Shown here: positions 16,980-26,729 of the stretch, one piece after another
Position numbering within the stretch: the stretch's first letter is position 1
Layout of the letters: every line of letters begins with the position of its first letter
DNA from: Spirosoma sp. KCTC 42546
GTDB taxonomy: Bacteria; Bacteroidota; Bacteroidia; Cytophagales; Spirosomataceae
Direction of reading: 5' to 3'
DNA length: 64,000 nt
NCBI RefSeq assembly: GCF_006965485.1
Contig: NZ_CP041360.1
Span: forward strand, 744,001-808,000
Notes under the pieces: generated by a model
Databases searched by the model: none
Told to the model about the DNA's origin: nothing
What the model saw: only the letters and a program-made list of their open reading frames with translations
Position numbers and translations under genes: made by a program

Positions 16980-19847
16980 GTGTTTGCCATGAGTGGATTT
17001 AAGGGCCGTTCCATAGTGCCTGGTTTTATACGAATTATTATTTGTTCTCTGCTGGTTTTTGGAGGTCGATCTGTGCAGGCTCAATCGCCGTATAGTTTTT
17101 GTCGGCCAGAGTTAATTCAGTATACCAAGCAGGTGTATGGAGCCTATAATCAGAATTGGGGGGTGGCTCAATATCGGAAAACCCGGTTTTTATATTTTGC
17201 CAATTCAAAGGGATTGCTTGAATTTGATGGGAGTAACTGGCAGGTTTATGAATTGCCCCGGAAACAACGCGTTCGGTCAGTAGCCGTTGACGAAGAGGGG
17301 CGAATTTACACGGGCGCTCTTGGCGAGTTTGGATATTGGTTTCCTAATGAACAAGGTGAGTTAGTGTATCACTCGTTAGTCTCGCTAATTCGGGAGCAGG
17401 CTTTTCGGAATGAAGAGATCTGGAACATTCTGGTTACTCCCCAAGGGGTTATTTTTCAATCGTTTGCCTTTATCTATCGGTATCAGCAGGGGAAGGTAAC
17501 GTTACTGCAACCTCCTGCAACGGTTCTGTTTGTACATCAGGTTCGTAATCGACTATTACTGGAAGTACTAAAGCAGGGCCTTTATGAATTACAAGGTGAT
17601 CAGTATACGCTGGTGAAAGGAAGTGAATTTTTGGGTGCTGAAACGGTCAATTCTATCTTACCCATCGGTGATCGGGATATTTTAATCGGTACGGAACGGA
17701 CTATTTATCGGTATGACGGCAATCAGTTTAGGCCTTTTAACGCTCAAATAAACGCCTTCATGCAGCAAAACCGCCTTAATCGTGGACTGCTGATTGGGCC
17801 TGACCTCTATGCATTTGGGACGCTATTGAATGGCGTACTCATTGCTACTGCTGATGGGCAGATACGCTATCATTTCAATCAGAAGAACGGGTTGCAAAAT
17901 GGCACTGTCCTATCAATGTGCCAGGATGTCGATCATAATTTATGGGTTGGTTTAGATAAAGGGATTGACCTGATCAACCTCAGTTCGCCCATTCGCTATT
18001 TTATCGATCATGAAGATGACCTGGGGACTGTATATGATATGGCCCGATACCGAGATAATTTGTACTTGGGCACCAATCAAGGTGTTTATTATAAGTCGCT
18101 GAAGCAGGCTGATGGGCTGTTTCAATTGATTCCGGGCACGCAGGGACAGATATGGGACTTGACAGTAGTGGATGATCAGCTCCTGTGTGGGCACAATAAA
18201 GGCACGTTTCGAATTGAAGGAGCCCAGGCTCAGTTGCTATCGGGTATTACGGGTGGCTGGGTGTTGGCACGCCTGAAACACCATCCGGATAAACTCGTTC
18301 AAGGAACGTATACCAATCTGTGCATCTATCAGAAAGATGCGTATGGAAAATGGGTTTTTTCGCATACTGTCGAAGGGTTTTCGGCTCCGGTTCGACAATT
18401 GGATGAAGATGGGGAGGGCAATATTTGGGTCAACAAAGCAGCGAATCAGGGCTTACAGCGCCTGCAATTATCGGCCGATTTACGCCGGGTAGATGTGAGT
18501 AAGACGTATGCAGATGCGGAATTTCATAGCCCTGTTCTTAATTTATGCCGGGTTCAGAATCGGGTGGTTGTTACATCAACCAAAGGCTTACGCGTATACG
18601 ATCCGCAACATGATCGGTTTGTTCCTGCGCAAACGAGTTACCCATGGGCTGAATCGAGTATCCGAAAAATTTTTCCGATGCCTGATTCCACTTTGTTCCT
18701 GCTACGCCAGGATGGGTCGGTGGCCTGGACACAGCCTCAGGGACGTGTATCCAATGATATTGCTGTTAAGACTAATCAATGGGTTGAGGACTTTGAAAAA
18801 ATTGTGCCGCTTGATACAGGTTACATTGCGTTTTGTCGCGAAAATGGCTTTGCCCTACTGCCCCGTACCGAATTTAGTCATCTGAGTGGCTCAGTTCCTA
18901 AGCCGGTTATCCGAACCATTATACCCGTAGATGATCCTGGTATAAGCTACACGTTTCGGGGAATTTCGGTGCTACCTCTACTGTCTTTTTCACATGCACA
19001 GTCAAACCTGCTTATCAGTTTCTGTACACCATATTACACGCAGCCCGTCAAGTACAGTTACTGGCTTGAGAACAGCATGAAAGCCTGGTCTTCGTATGCA
19101 GTTCTGCAGCAAAAAGAGTTTAACAATCTGCCGCCAGGGAACTATGTGTTTCACCTGAAATCGAATCTGAGCGCCCATGAAAGTGTACTGGCATTTGAGA
19201 TCAGACCCCCCTGGTACTGGAATAACTGGAGTCGGTTACTCTATCTGTTGTTCCTGGGCTGCCTGTGCTGGTTCCTGTATCAATTGCACCTAAGACGCGT
19301 TGCGGTACAGCAGAATCGAATCCAGAAAAAACTGGAACGAAAGCTGCGCCAGCAGGAGGAGCGAAGCCAGCAGAAAATTATTTTGCTTCAGAAGGAGCAG
19401 CTAGAGCAGGGCCTTATTCAAAAATCGGAAGAGCTGGCCAACTCAACAATGGCGCTCATTCAGAAAAACGAGTTACTGGTTCAGTTAAAAGAAGAGCTGA
19501 ATCGCGTGAAAAACCGCTCGGGAAGCCGGTTGCCAGGCGATGATTTTCAGCGCATCAATACGTTGATCGATACTAATATTTCGAGTGAGCAGGACTGGAA
19601 ACTGTTTGAGTCGAATTTCAATAAAGTGCACGAGCAGTTTCTGAAGCACCTGTTGGAGAAGTACCCTGATCTTGGGCAGGGCGATCTGAAACTTGCGGCT
19701 TATTTGCGGATGAACCTGTCTACCAAAGAGATTGCGCAGCTGCTGAATATCACCTCGCGCAGTGTTGAATTAAAACGGTATCGACTCCGAAAAAAACTTA
19801 ATCTGGAGGCCGATATGAACCTGAGTGAATTTATGATTAAGTACTAG
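16980..19847 (+). CDS. Membrane-spanning Reg_prop/Y_Y_Y sensor with LuxR-type DNA-binding domain
   Basis: One-component transmembrane regulator of 955 residues. A signal or anchor helix (about 17-35) is followed by a large periplasmic two-component-regulator propeller (about 50-660) with repeated motifs such as GLLEFDGSNWQVY, GALGEFGYW and NLWVGLDKGIDLI. A Y_Y_Y domain comes next (about 680-745), then one membrane helix (about 749-768), a Gln/Glu-rich coiled coil (about 775-850) and a C-terminal GerE/LuxR helix-turn-helix (about 902-955, STKEIAQLLNITSRSVELKR). There is no kinase or AraC domain. Divergent orientation from susC suggests it activates PUL 1 on sensing an oligosaccharide. The start is GTG at 16980; an ATG at 16989 is equally possible. 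Confidence 0.88.
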   Translation: MFAMSGFKGRSIVPGFIRIIICSLLVFGGRSVQAQSPYSFCRPELIQYTKQVYGAYNQNWGVAQYRKTRFLYFANSKGLLEFDGSNWQVYELPRKQRVRSVAVDEEGRIYTGALGEFGYWFPNEQGELVYHSLVSLIREQAFRNEEIWNILVTPQGVIFQSFAFIYRYQQGKVTLLQPPATVLFVHQVRNRLLLEVLKQGLYELQGDQYTLVKGSEFLGAETVNSILPIGDRDILIGTERTIYRYDGNQFRPFNAQINAFMQQNRLNRGLLIGPDLYAFGTLLNGVLIATADGQIRYHFNQKNGLQNGTVLSMCQDVDHNLWVGLDKGIDLINLSSPIRYFIDHEDDLGTVYDMARYRDNLYLGTNQGVYYKSLKQADGLFQLIPGTQGQIWDLTVVDDQLLCGHNKGTFRIEGAQAQLLSGITGGWVLARLKHHPDKLVQGTYTNLCIYQKDAYGKWVFSHTVEGFSAPVRQLDEDGEGNIWVNKAANQGLQRLQLSADLRRVDVSKTYADAEFHSPVLNLCRVQNRVVVTSTKGLRVYDPQHDRFVPAQTSYPWAESSIRKIFPMPDSTLFLLRQDGSVAWTQPQGRVSNDIAVKTNQWVEDFEKIVPLDTGYIAFCRENGFALLPRTEFSHLSGSVPKPVIRTIIPVDDPGISYTFRGISVLPLLSFSHAQSNLLISFCTPYYTQPVKYSYWLENSMKAWSSYAVLQQKEFNNLPPGNYVFHLKSNLSAHESVLAFEIRPPWYWNNWSRLLYLLFLGCLCWFLYQLHLRRVAVQQNRIQKKLERKLRQQEERSQQKIILLQKEQLEQGLIQKSEELANSTMALIQKNELLVQLKEELNRVKNRSGSRLPGDDFQRINTLIDTNISSEQDWKLFESNFNKVHEQFLKHLLEKYPDLGQGDLKLAAYLRMNLSTKEIAQLLNITSRSVELKRYRLRKKLNLEADMNLSEFMIKY

Positions 19848-19850
19848 CTT

Positions 19851-19930
19851 GTCGTTTGACGTTTTTAGTCTGAGGTTCGAAGTTTCCGTACAGGCTAACT
19901 TCGAACCTCAGACTAAAAACGTCAAACGAC
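19851..19930. repeat. Intergenic palindrome, unique sequence
   Basis: Perfect 34-bp arms (starting GTCGTTTGACGTTTTTAGTC) around a 12-nt loop. The flanking TAGCT, which includes the regulator's stop codon, is also mirrored with one extra T. It lies exactly between two convergent genes and probably terminates both. Confidence 0.95.
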
Positions 19931-19932
19931 AG

Positions 19933-21216
19933 CTATATCAAATCCCAGCCTTTTCGGTACTCACGCGACAGGAGTGCATTGGCAGCGGAATTATGCCTGA
20001 ATTTCTCTTTTCGGGCGTTCCACTCTAAGGGTTGTCCGAGCCGGTACGAAATCAGGCCAAGGTGCATAGGCATGGTCATTTGCCGGGCGTAGGCTAAATT
20101 CGATTCGGGCTGTTTACGGGATTTGACGGAGTTAATAAAGTTTTGCTGATGCCCCGGTGATCGCTCGATTGTGATCGGAATTTCGGGTATATCATTCATT
20201 ACAATTCCATTAATTGTAATTTCCCTCGTATTGTAGTCGCATAGAAGCGTCCCCTTATCACCTTCAAAATAGGCACCAATCCCTTTTTTCTCCGCACCTG
20301 GCACATTGGGCGGTGTGCTGGTCCAGTGTAACGACAGATTCTCGAACTCGTAATCAATATCGATCCACTTAGGGGCATCACCAATACCTTCGGGAGCTTC
20401 CCCTTTTGCGCTTATGCTTTTCAGGCCGGTAGGATTAATAGCCCACCAGACTACATCGGCAATGTGGCACCAGAAGTCCTGAAACACGCCACCTGAGTAA
20501 TCTAGAAAATAGCGGTACGTAAAATGGCAGCGTTCTGGTGTATAGAGGGACACGGGTGCGGGCCCCTGCCACATATCCCAATTCAGGGTAGACGGGGGCG
20601 TCTGGTAATTTGCCGGACCAAGCACGGGTGGAAATCCTGTTTTCCAAAGCCGTACGGTTTTTACGTTACCTATAGCACCAGATTTAATGATTTCTACAAC
20701 TCGATGGTAATTGTCGCCCGCATGAATTTGGGTACCCAATTGAAAAATTCGATCGTAGCGATTTAGGGCTTTTAGCATCTTCTGCCCTTCCCGAACACTG
20801 TAGGAGAGCGGTTTTTCACCATATACGTCTTTCCCGGCCTGAAACGCCATAATGGCTACCTGAGCATGCCAATGATCGGGGGTGGCGCAGGTAATAGCGT
20901 CGATGTCATTGCGGTCGAGCAGATAACGGAAATCGGAGTACGTTTTGGCGACGGTATTGGGCTGAAGAGTTTGTAAGGTAGCCAACGCTTTGTTCAGATG
21001 AGTTTCATCCACATCACATAAACCGACTACCTCTACATCTGGCAATTTGGCAAACCAGTTCAGGTGATTCGTCCCCATTCCGTTAAGGCCAATGTGGGCC
21101 ACACGAACGCGGTCGCTGGGAGCAACTTTACGTTTCAGGCTCGGAAATAGGGTCATACTAAGGGCAGCCGCGCTCCCCTGCTTCAGAAACTCACGGCGAT
21201 TGGGTTGGTGGGTCAT
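19933..21216 (-). CDS. Tat-exported Gfo/Idh/MocA family oxidoreductase
   Basis: NAD(P)-dependent sugar dehydrogenase-like protein of 427 residues. The N-terminus carries a twin-arginine signal (RREFLKQGSAAALSM), so the folded protein is probably exported with its cofactor. The Rossmann domain starts at RVRVAHIGLNGMGTNHL (GxNGxG variant of the nucleotide loop). The family motif EKPLSYSVREGQKM contains the conserved EKP lysine. The C-terminal alpha/beta domain includes YSGGVFQDFWCHIADVVWWA. Similar proteins act on glycoside or sugar-acid substrates in the periplasm, but the substrate cannot be told. It is transcribed toward PUL 1 but is separated from it by the convergent regulator gene. Confidence 0.88.
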   Translation of the reverse strand: MTHQPNRREFLKQGSAAALSMTLFPSLKRKVAPSDRVRVAHIGLNGMGTNHLNWFAKLPDVEVVGLCDVDETHLNKALATLQTLQPNTVAKTYSDFRYLLDRNDIDAITCATPDHWHAQVAIMAFQAGKDVYGEKPLSYSVREGQKMLKALNRYDRIFQLGTQIHAGDNYHRVVEIIKSGAIGNVKTVRLWKTGFPPVLGPANYQTPPSTLNWDMWQGPAPVSLYTPERCHFTYRYFLDYSGGVFQDFWCHIADVVWWAINPTGLKSISAKGEAPEGIGDAPKWIDIDYEFENLSLHWTSTPPNVPGAEKKGIGAYFEGDKGTLLCDYNTREITINGIVMNDIPEIPITIERSPGHQQNFINSVKSRKQPESNLAYARQMTMPMHLGLISYRLGQPLEWNARKEKFRHNSAANALLSREYRKGWDLI

Positions 21217-21512
21217 AGGATAAGGACAGAGCCAATATAGTCGTTGTCAATTACTTGCTACATCAAATACCAGAGAGGAGAATAATCTACTGATTAAGGC
21301 TTATTAGCTATAAATAGGATTATGTGTTGATACATTTAAAGTGGTTACACTTAGGTTGCCGAATAATATGTTTTTTTTCTTTGGGGTAACAGTAATCTAC
21401 TTTTATGGCACTGAACAATCTAATTAGTAAATTAAATCAAGATTTAGTTTATGGATTAATTGATCTAGTTACCGTTTCCACAAAACTCATCTCTTTTAAA
21501 TGACTAACGTTT
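21217..21512. other. Divergent intergenic region, no gene seen
   Basis: AT-rich 296-bp spacer between the oxidoreductase and the large surface protein. It holds an 11-base T-tract (with one C) near 21371 and a weak -7-like TACTTTTA at 21398 for the plus-strand gene, but no well-spaced -33 element. No conserved RNA or repeat is recognised. Confidence 0.5.
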
Positions 21513-24500
21513 ATGAAACAAATTTTCACTTCCTTACTCAAGGAGCGCTTTTTTTACTGCCTCACCTGGGTTGCTCTCCCTTTATTACTATGTCTGGGTT
21601 TTCAGGTTAAGGCCCAGCAAAGTAGCTTAGGCGCGCCCAATTCGTTAACATCAACACCTTTTGTTAATACGCCTTTCTCCGTTACCCAAGCGCATGCCAG
21701 TACGCTTGCCAGCTGTTGGGAGGGAGACGTAGGCCTTTGTGTTCTAGGCCCCAATGTTCCAGACAGGGCGATAGACAATGACTTAACCAACTTTGCGAGG
21801 ACAAACATCGCTGTTAGTGCAATTTCCTCTCTTACAGTTGGTGATAACAATCCGGCAACTATTTATAATGCCAAAAACTTTGCTGGCTTTGTTATAAGCA
21901 ACTCGTCCCTTTTGGAAGCTACTTTATTTGGCTCAGTAACTATAAGAACGTATAAAAATGGCGTGTTCCGTGAAGCAAGCACTAGTGCTAATCTGTTGGG
22001 AGTAAGTTCGAGTTTAATTTCTGGCGCTTATGAAGTAGGCTTCTATACAACACTGGATTTCAATCAGATATCCATAACATTTACTAACCCGTTAACAGTG
22101 GTTACTTCGTATGATGTATACTATGCGGTTATGAGGAGGTATGGTCCTGACAATACACCACTAGCCTGTAATACGTCTACCCCGATGAATAGTCCAACCT
22201 TCCCCGCTATTGTCAATCCTGACAACACCGGTTTTGGCGGGTTATTAAGCGTTGGGACTATAATCAATCCAGACAATGCAGTTAGTCCCAGTACCAATGA
22301 TGCCGCATCACTGGCAATAACGGCATCTGCTTTAGGGACTGGTTATTTCTCTATAAAGCTTCAGGATCAGGTCTTCAACTCAACAACAAATGCGCTTGAT
22401 GATGGCTACCCAGCAGGTACATTTGCGGGTATTGACCTTAGTAATCCGTCATTGCTAGAACTTGGCGTAGGAAGTGGCTTCATTGTACAGACTTACTATC
22501 ATGGAACACCTACCGCTGATATTGCTGCTAGTGGTGGCCTTTTTGTAGCAGGCAATACGGCATTACTAACGGGTACAGGGCGTCGAACGCTTGGGTTAGT
22601 AACAACAACGAAATTTGATGAAATAAAATTAACTGTAACAGGAACAGGTGCTAACGTTGGTACTGTGCTTATTTATGGAGCCGTTGTTAAACGTTTGTGT
22701 GATGCGCAACCACTTGTGTGTAACACAACATACCCATTGAGTAATACCGCCTTTCCGACAATTATTGATCCGGCAAGAACCGGCTTAACGGGGGTACTTG
22801 GGGTGGGGGCATCCATTCAAGATGAGGGAAATGTAATCAGCACTAGTACAACCGATTTTGCCACAATTACCAATACCGCATCAGTTGCAACGGTTGCTTC
22901 AATAGCCGTCCTAAATCCAATTAGTTCATATCCCGCGGGTACGTTTGCTGGTTTTACCGTCAACAAAGTCGCCGGAGTACTTGCTCTCGAATTATTTGAT
23001 CGGTTAACCATTACTACCTATAGAAGTGGGACACTCGTTGAATCCAGAAGCGCGGGCAACTTACTTGATTTAGCTGTAACGTTGTTTGGCCCAACCAACA
23101 ACTTTTTCAATGTAGGTTTTGTAACCACACAACCATTCGACGAAATACAGTTAAGTGTGGCTCCGTTGGTAGGTGCAGGTGTGGGCACCAGCTTGGCAAA
23201 TCTGTCGGGTTCGCTACGAGTATACGGCGCATTTATTGATACGCGCACATCGGTAGGTGGTGGTTTGGTTTGTGCACTAAACACGAATCCAGACTTTGCC
23301 GTTACCAACAAGAACATACCTGTCACGAGCAGTGTCAAAACTAACGATAAGGTACCCGCTGGCACTACGTATGGCACCAGCCCTACACTGACAAGCTCGC
23401 CTGGTGGCTCTGTACCATCACTGGTAATGAGCAGTAATGGTACGTATACATTCAGTAGCGCAACACCAGGCGTATATGTTTACTCGGTTCCCGTTTGTTT
23501 GAGTGCTATTTGCATTTCGCAAACACTAACCATCACGGTTCTTGACCCAACGGTAAACACCAACAATCCAGTCGCGAATCCAGATATTGCCTCTACCGCC
23601 GGAGCATCTACGAACCCTGCATCGTTGACAGTCAATGTTAGAGTAAATGATGGGCCTGGCAATCCGGGTGGTACGCTGGCAAACCCAACTATTGTTGTTA
23701 ATCCAACCAATGGGTCAGCCAGTGTAAATGGTAGTGGCAATGTGGTTTACACACCGAATGCTGGTTTTTATGGAACTGATATATTGACCTATCAGGTCTG
23801 CGAAACACCTAGTACACCTGCTTGCGGTACAGCTACGGTAACCATCACCGTTGTAGCACCAGGTAGCAACAATAGTACGGTAGCTGCCGATGATTACATT
23901 AGTACCTATCAGGGTGCGGCTGTTTCTGGTAATGTTAAAACCAATGACACTGATCCTGAAGGGAATACCCAGACGATAACTACCCAGAATACAACTATTC
24001 CAGGTGTAGGTACGTTGGTTGTAGCGGCTGATGGTGCATACACATTCACGCCAGTAGCTGGTGCTACGGGGCCGGTTGACTTTTCGTATACCACTACCGA
24101 CAATGGCTCCCCGTCAGCCTCTGCGAATGGAACATTACACATACTAATCAATCCGTTTAATCCGAATCCGGACTTCAACGTTACTGATATTAATGTACCA
24201 GTTCCGGGTAATGTTAAAACAAACGATGTAGTACCTGTAGGAACTACCTACGGTACGGCTACCCTGACCAGCTCGCCTGGTAGCGCAACGCTGACGCTAA
24301 CACCAACGGGCAGCTATACCTTCACTGCCAGCACACCAGGCGTATACACATACAATGTGCCTGTCTGCGTTACGGGAACACCCCCTGTCTGTACAACGCA
24401 GACATTGGCGATCACAGTGCTTGATCCGGCTGTGAATACGAACAACCCAGTAGCAAATCCAGACTTTGCAACGACCACCGGCGCGCCTATCAGCCCAACG

Positions 24501-25487
24501 GCATTGACAGTTAACATAAAGGTTAACGATGGACCAGGAAATCCAGGAGGTGCGTTACAAAATCCAACGATTCCTACTCAGCCTGCTCATGGTACTGCCA
24601 GTATTAATGGAAGTGGAAATCTGGTTTACACGCCAACGGCAGGGTATTATGGAACAGATGTTGTGACTTATCAAATCTGTGAAACACCTAGTACACCTGC
24701 ATGTGCTACCGCCACCGTAACCATCACGGTTAAAGCGCCAGGTAGCCCAGCGGCTGTATCCGCCAACGATGACTATATATCTACATCAGGAGGAAGCCCT
24801 GCCAGTGGTAATGTACTCGACAACGATCTGGGAACTGGCCTGTCCGTATCAAATGCGGGAACAACAGTAACCTCATCGGGTACACTCGTATTGACTTCCT
24901 CAGGTAGCTATACATTTACTCCTGCGCCGGGTGCTACGGGTCCTGTTGACTTTACTTATACCGCCTGCGATAATAATACACCGTCGACCTGCGCCAGTGC
25001 AACGTTGCATGTGCTGATTAATCAGGGTACTCCTGATTTAACGCCAGTCATTGATTTGCCTCAGGCCAACTTTGCCGCAACGAGCCCGGATAATACGAGA
25101 AGCTTTGTGGTAAATATATTTGAAGTTGGTGGGCAACCTACCTCTAGTGGAAATGTAGCTATCACGCTCTCAGCGCCAGCTGGTTATACAATTGCTTTCT
25201 CAAGTTCGATCACCAGTATTAGCGTTTCCGGAGGTACTACTACCCCAGTAGATAATACAAAGTGGACTGAGACTAGTAATAATGGGTTACAGATTTCACT
25301 AACGATTAAGGCTGGACAATTTATAGCTGCTAATGCCACTGCCAAGCTGGGTTTCACGATAACCCGCACAACGGCTAATTCTGGAAGCGCGTCAAATATC
25401 ACAGTAAATGTAAACGACGACGCTACACATACGTATGATGGAAATCCATTAAATAACGTTTACGCCAGAATTATCACTGGTTTGTAA
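21513..25487 (+). CDS. Large repeat-built extracellular protein (Ig/cadherin-like domains)
   Basis: Secreted protein of 1324 residues with an N-terminal signal peptide ending near VKAQ. The N-terminal half contains about three related modules, each opening with a Cys-Asn-Thr motif (LACNTSTPMNSPTFP, LVCNTTYPLSNTAFP). The second half is a tandem duplication of a roughly 290-residue unit with Ig/VCBS-like domains: NPDFAVTNKNIPVTSSV, VANPDIASTAGAS, VNDGPGNPGG, VVYTPNAGFYGTDILTYQVC and GAYTFTPVAGATGPVDFSY. A final domain (about 1190-1324) has no repeat partner. No C-terminal type IX sorting domain is visible: the protein ends NVYARIITGL. Adhesin or biofilm role is likely; the ligand is unknown. 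Confidence 0.85.
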   Translation: MKQIFTSLLKERFFYCLTWVALPLLLCLGFQVKAQQSSLGAPNSLTSTPFVNTPFSVTQAHASTLASCWEGDVGLCVLGPNVPDRAIDNDLTNFARTNIAVSAISSLTVGDNNPATIYNAKNFAGFVISNSSLLEATLFGSVTIRTYKNGVFREASTSANLLGVSSSLISGAYEVGFYTTLDFNQISITFTNPLTVVTSYDVYYAVMRRYGPDNTPLACNTSTPMNSPTFPAIVNPDNTGFGGLLSVGTIINPDNAVSPSTNDAASLAITASALGTGYFSIKLQDQVFNSTTNALDDGYPAGTFAGIDLSNPSLLELGVGSGFIVQTYYHGTPTADIAASGGLFVAGNTALLTGTGRRTLGLVTTTKFDEIKLTVTGTGANVGTVLIYGAVVKRLCDAQPLVCNTTYPLSNTAFPTIIDPARTGLTGVLGVGASIQDEGNVISTSTTDFATITNTASVATVASIAVLNPISSYPAGTFAGFTVNKVAGVLALELFDRLTITTYRSGTLVESRSAGNLLDLAVTLFGPTNNFFNVGFVTTQPFDEIQLSVAPLVGAGVGTSLANLSGSLRVYGAFIDTRTSVGGGLVCALNTNPDFAVTNKNIPVTSSVKTNDKVPAGTTYGTSPTLTSSPGGSVPSLVMSSNGTYTFSSATPGVYVYSVPVCLSAICISQTLTITVLDPTVNTNNPVANPDIASTAGASTNPASLTVNVRVNDGPGNPGGTLANPTIVVNPTNGSASVNGSGNVVYTPNAGFYGTDILTYQVCETPSTPACGTATVTITVVAPGSNNSTVAADDYISTYQGAAVSGNVKTNDTDPEGNTQTITTQNTTIPGVGTLVVAADGAYTFTPVAGATGPVDFSYTTTDNGSPSASANGTLHILINPFNPNPDFNVTDINVPVPGNVKTNDVVPVGTTYGTATLTSSPGSATLTLTPTGSYTFTASTPGVYTYNVPVCVTGTPPVCTTQTLAITVLDPAVNTNNPVANPDFATTTGAPISPTALTVNIKVNDGPGNPGGALQNPTIPTQPAHGTASINGSGNLVYTPTAGYYGTDVVTYQICETPSTPACATATVTITVKAPGSPAAVSANDDYISTSGGSPASGNVLDNDLGTGLSVSNAGTTVTSSGTLVLTSSGSYTFTPAPGATGPVDFTYTACDNNTPSTCASATLHVLINQGTPDLTPVIDLPQANFAATSPDNTRSFVVNIFEVGGQPTSSGNVAITLSAPAGYTIAFSSSITSISVSGGTTTPVDNTKWTETSNNGLQISLTIKAGQFIAANATAKLGFTITRTTANSGSASNITVNVNDDATHTYDGNPLNNVYARIITGL
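23286..25026 (+). repeat. Internal tandem duplication of about 870 bp in the surface protein gene
   Basis: Unit 1 spans about 23286-24152 and unit 2 about 24165-25026. Both start with AATCC(A/G)GACTT and encode the same order of domains, ending in a THLHVLIN-like strand. They have diverged by substitutions and a shortened final domain in unit 2, so the duplication is not recent. Confidence 0.8.
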
Positions 25488-25495
25488 AGTTTTTC

Positions 25496-25531
25496 TTGCC
25501 CCAAATATCTTTTTATAGATATTTGGGGCAA
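25496..25531 (+). terminator. Hairpin between the surface protein and the type IX cargo gene
   Basis: A 15-bp perfect stem TTGCCCCAAATATCT with a 6-nt loop, nine bases after the stop codon. No T-tract follows it, so it may stabilise the 3' end of the mRNA or act with Rho instead of being a classic intrinsic terminator. Confidence 0.6.
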
Positions 25532-25576
25532 ATTAGTAGTCCACAGTTGAATTTTCTAAACTTTGTATTCACGATT

Positions 25577-26632
25577 ATGACCAGAAAACTTTTACTTATG
25601 CTTTTGACGGTCTTGTGCAGCAGCTATGCCGCCTTCGCCCAGGATCCCTCCGTGGGAGGAATCGTCATTAGCCCCAACCCCATCCAGGTTGGACAAGCCG
25701 CTAGTCTCACCGCCAGCTTTGGCAATGGTAGCTCCACCGATATCCCTCAATCCGCTACCGCTACCTATACCGTTAACCTGCCCCCCAATATTGGCGTAAC
25801 CGGCTCCTCAGTCGTGGTTATCTCGCCTGTGGCGGGCACCACGGCCAACCTGTCGGTTACCGTGGGCGCTTATGATGGAACCAATGGCACCATTGTTACT
25901 GTCCGCAGCAATAACGGGCCCGTGCCCGGTAATGCCATCTATGATCTGCGCTTAGCCATCGTTGGCGTACGCGTAACGGGAGGCTTGCCGCCCAATGTGC
26001 TGAGCAATGCCCTCTCCAGTGGTATCGGTACCAACAACCCCAACAACGACAATGCCAGCACGCCCGTGGCGGTAACGGCGGGTGCTTTACCCGTAGCCCT
26101 GGTTTCCTTCACGGCCAAAGCCCAGGAGGATCGCACGGTTGCCCTGGCCTGGACCACCTCGCTGGAAACCAACAACAAGGGCTTTCTGATCGAGCGCAGC
26201 AAGGATCTGAAAGGTTTTGAGAAAGTGGGCGAAGTAACGGAGTTGGGTGCCAACAGCAATTCGCTGAAGAATTACCACCTGATTGACCAAACGCCTTACG
26301 CGGGTACGAGCTACTATCGGCTGACCCAGATGGATCTGGATGGCAAGTCGACGGTATTCCCGGTGGTGTCGGTGGTGCTGCGGGAAGGTGCCTATGGCGT
26401 GTTCCCCAATCCGGTGCTCAATGATCAGCAGTTCCGGTTGAGTCTGGATGAGCCCGAGACGGCACAGATCAATTTTTATGGCGCAGATGGTCGTTTGATG
26501 CCGGTTCAGAAGATGGGTGTCGAGTCGGGGAATCTGTTGTTAAAGGTGACGGGTAAGCTCTCGACGGGGGTGTACATTCTGACGGTGGATGAACGTGGTC
26601 AGACTCGTAAGCATCGCTTAATTGTCGAATAG
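25577..26632 (+). CDS. Secreted protein with C-terminal type IX secretion sorting domain
   Basis: Protein of 351 residues. The ATG at 25577 starts a signal peptide ending at AAFAQ; upstream in-frame codons overlap the preceding hairpin. Residues about 25-120 look like a CARDB/DUF11-type Ig domain (SPNPIQVGQAASLTASFGNG). A linker of the kind usual before sorting tails follows (LPVALVSFTAKAQEDRTVALAWTT and NNKGFLIERS). The C-terminal about 80 residues form a type A sorting domain: GVFPNPVLNDQQF, LYG-like INFYGADGRL, LSTGVYILTV and a basic tail RKHRLIVE. The gene is clearly more GC-rich than the AT-rich surface protein gene before it. Exported by the type IX machinery, of which PorU2 is encoded about 6 kb downstream. 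Confidence 0.88.
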   Translation: MTRKLLLMLLTVLCSSYAAFAQDPSVGGIVISPNPIQVGQAASLTASFGNGSSTDIPQSATATYTVNLPPNIGVTGSSVVVISPVAGTTANLSVTVGAYDGTNGTIVTVRSNNGPVPGNAIYDLRLAIVGVRVTGGLPPNVLSNALSSGIGTNNPNNDNASTPVAVTAGALPVALVSFTAKAQEDRTVALAWTTSLETNNKGFLIERSKDLKGFEKVGEVTELGANSNSLKNYHLIDQTPYAGTSYYRLTQMDLDGKSTVFPVVSVVLREGAYGVFPNPVLNDQQFRLSLDEPETAQINFYGADGRLMPVQKMGVESGNLLLKVTGKLSTGVYILTVDERGQTRKHRLIVE

Positions 26633-26729
26633 ATTTGTTACGATGCTTGCCTCAGCTCGCAGAGTTGAGTGGCGACCGTAAGGTTGCAGAATCGGCACCT
26701 GATTTCACAACAGTTAAATTCCTTGGCAC

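Noticed and set aside
26630..26637. TAGATTTG as the promoter of the RiPP precursor
   Set aside because: It matches a -7 element but overlaps the stop codon of the preceding gene, and no TTG is found 19-21 bp upstream; kept only as a remark.
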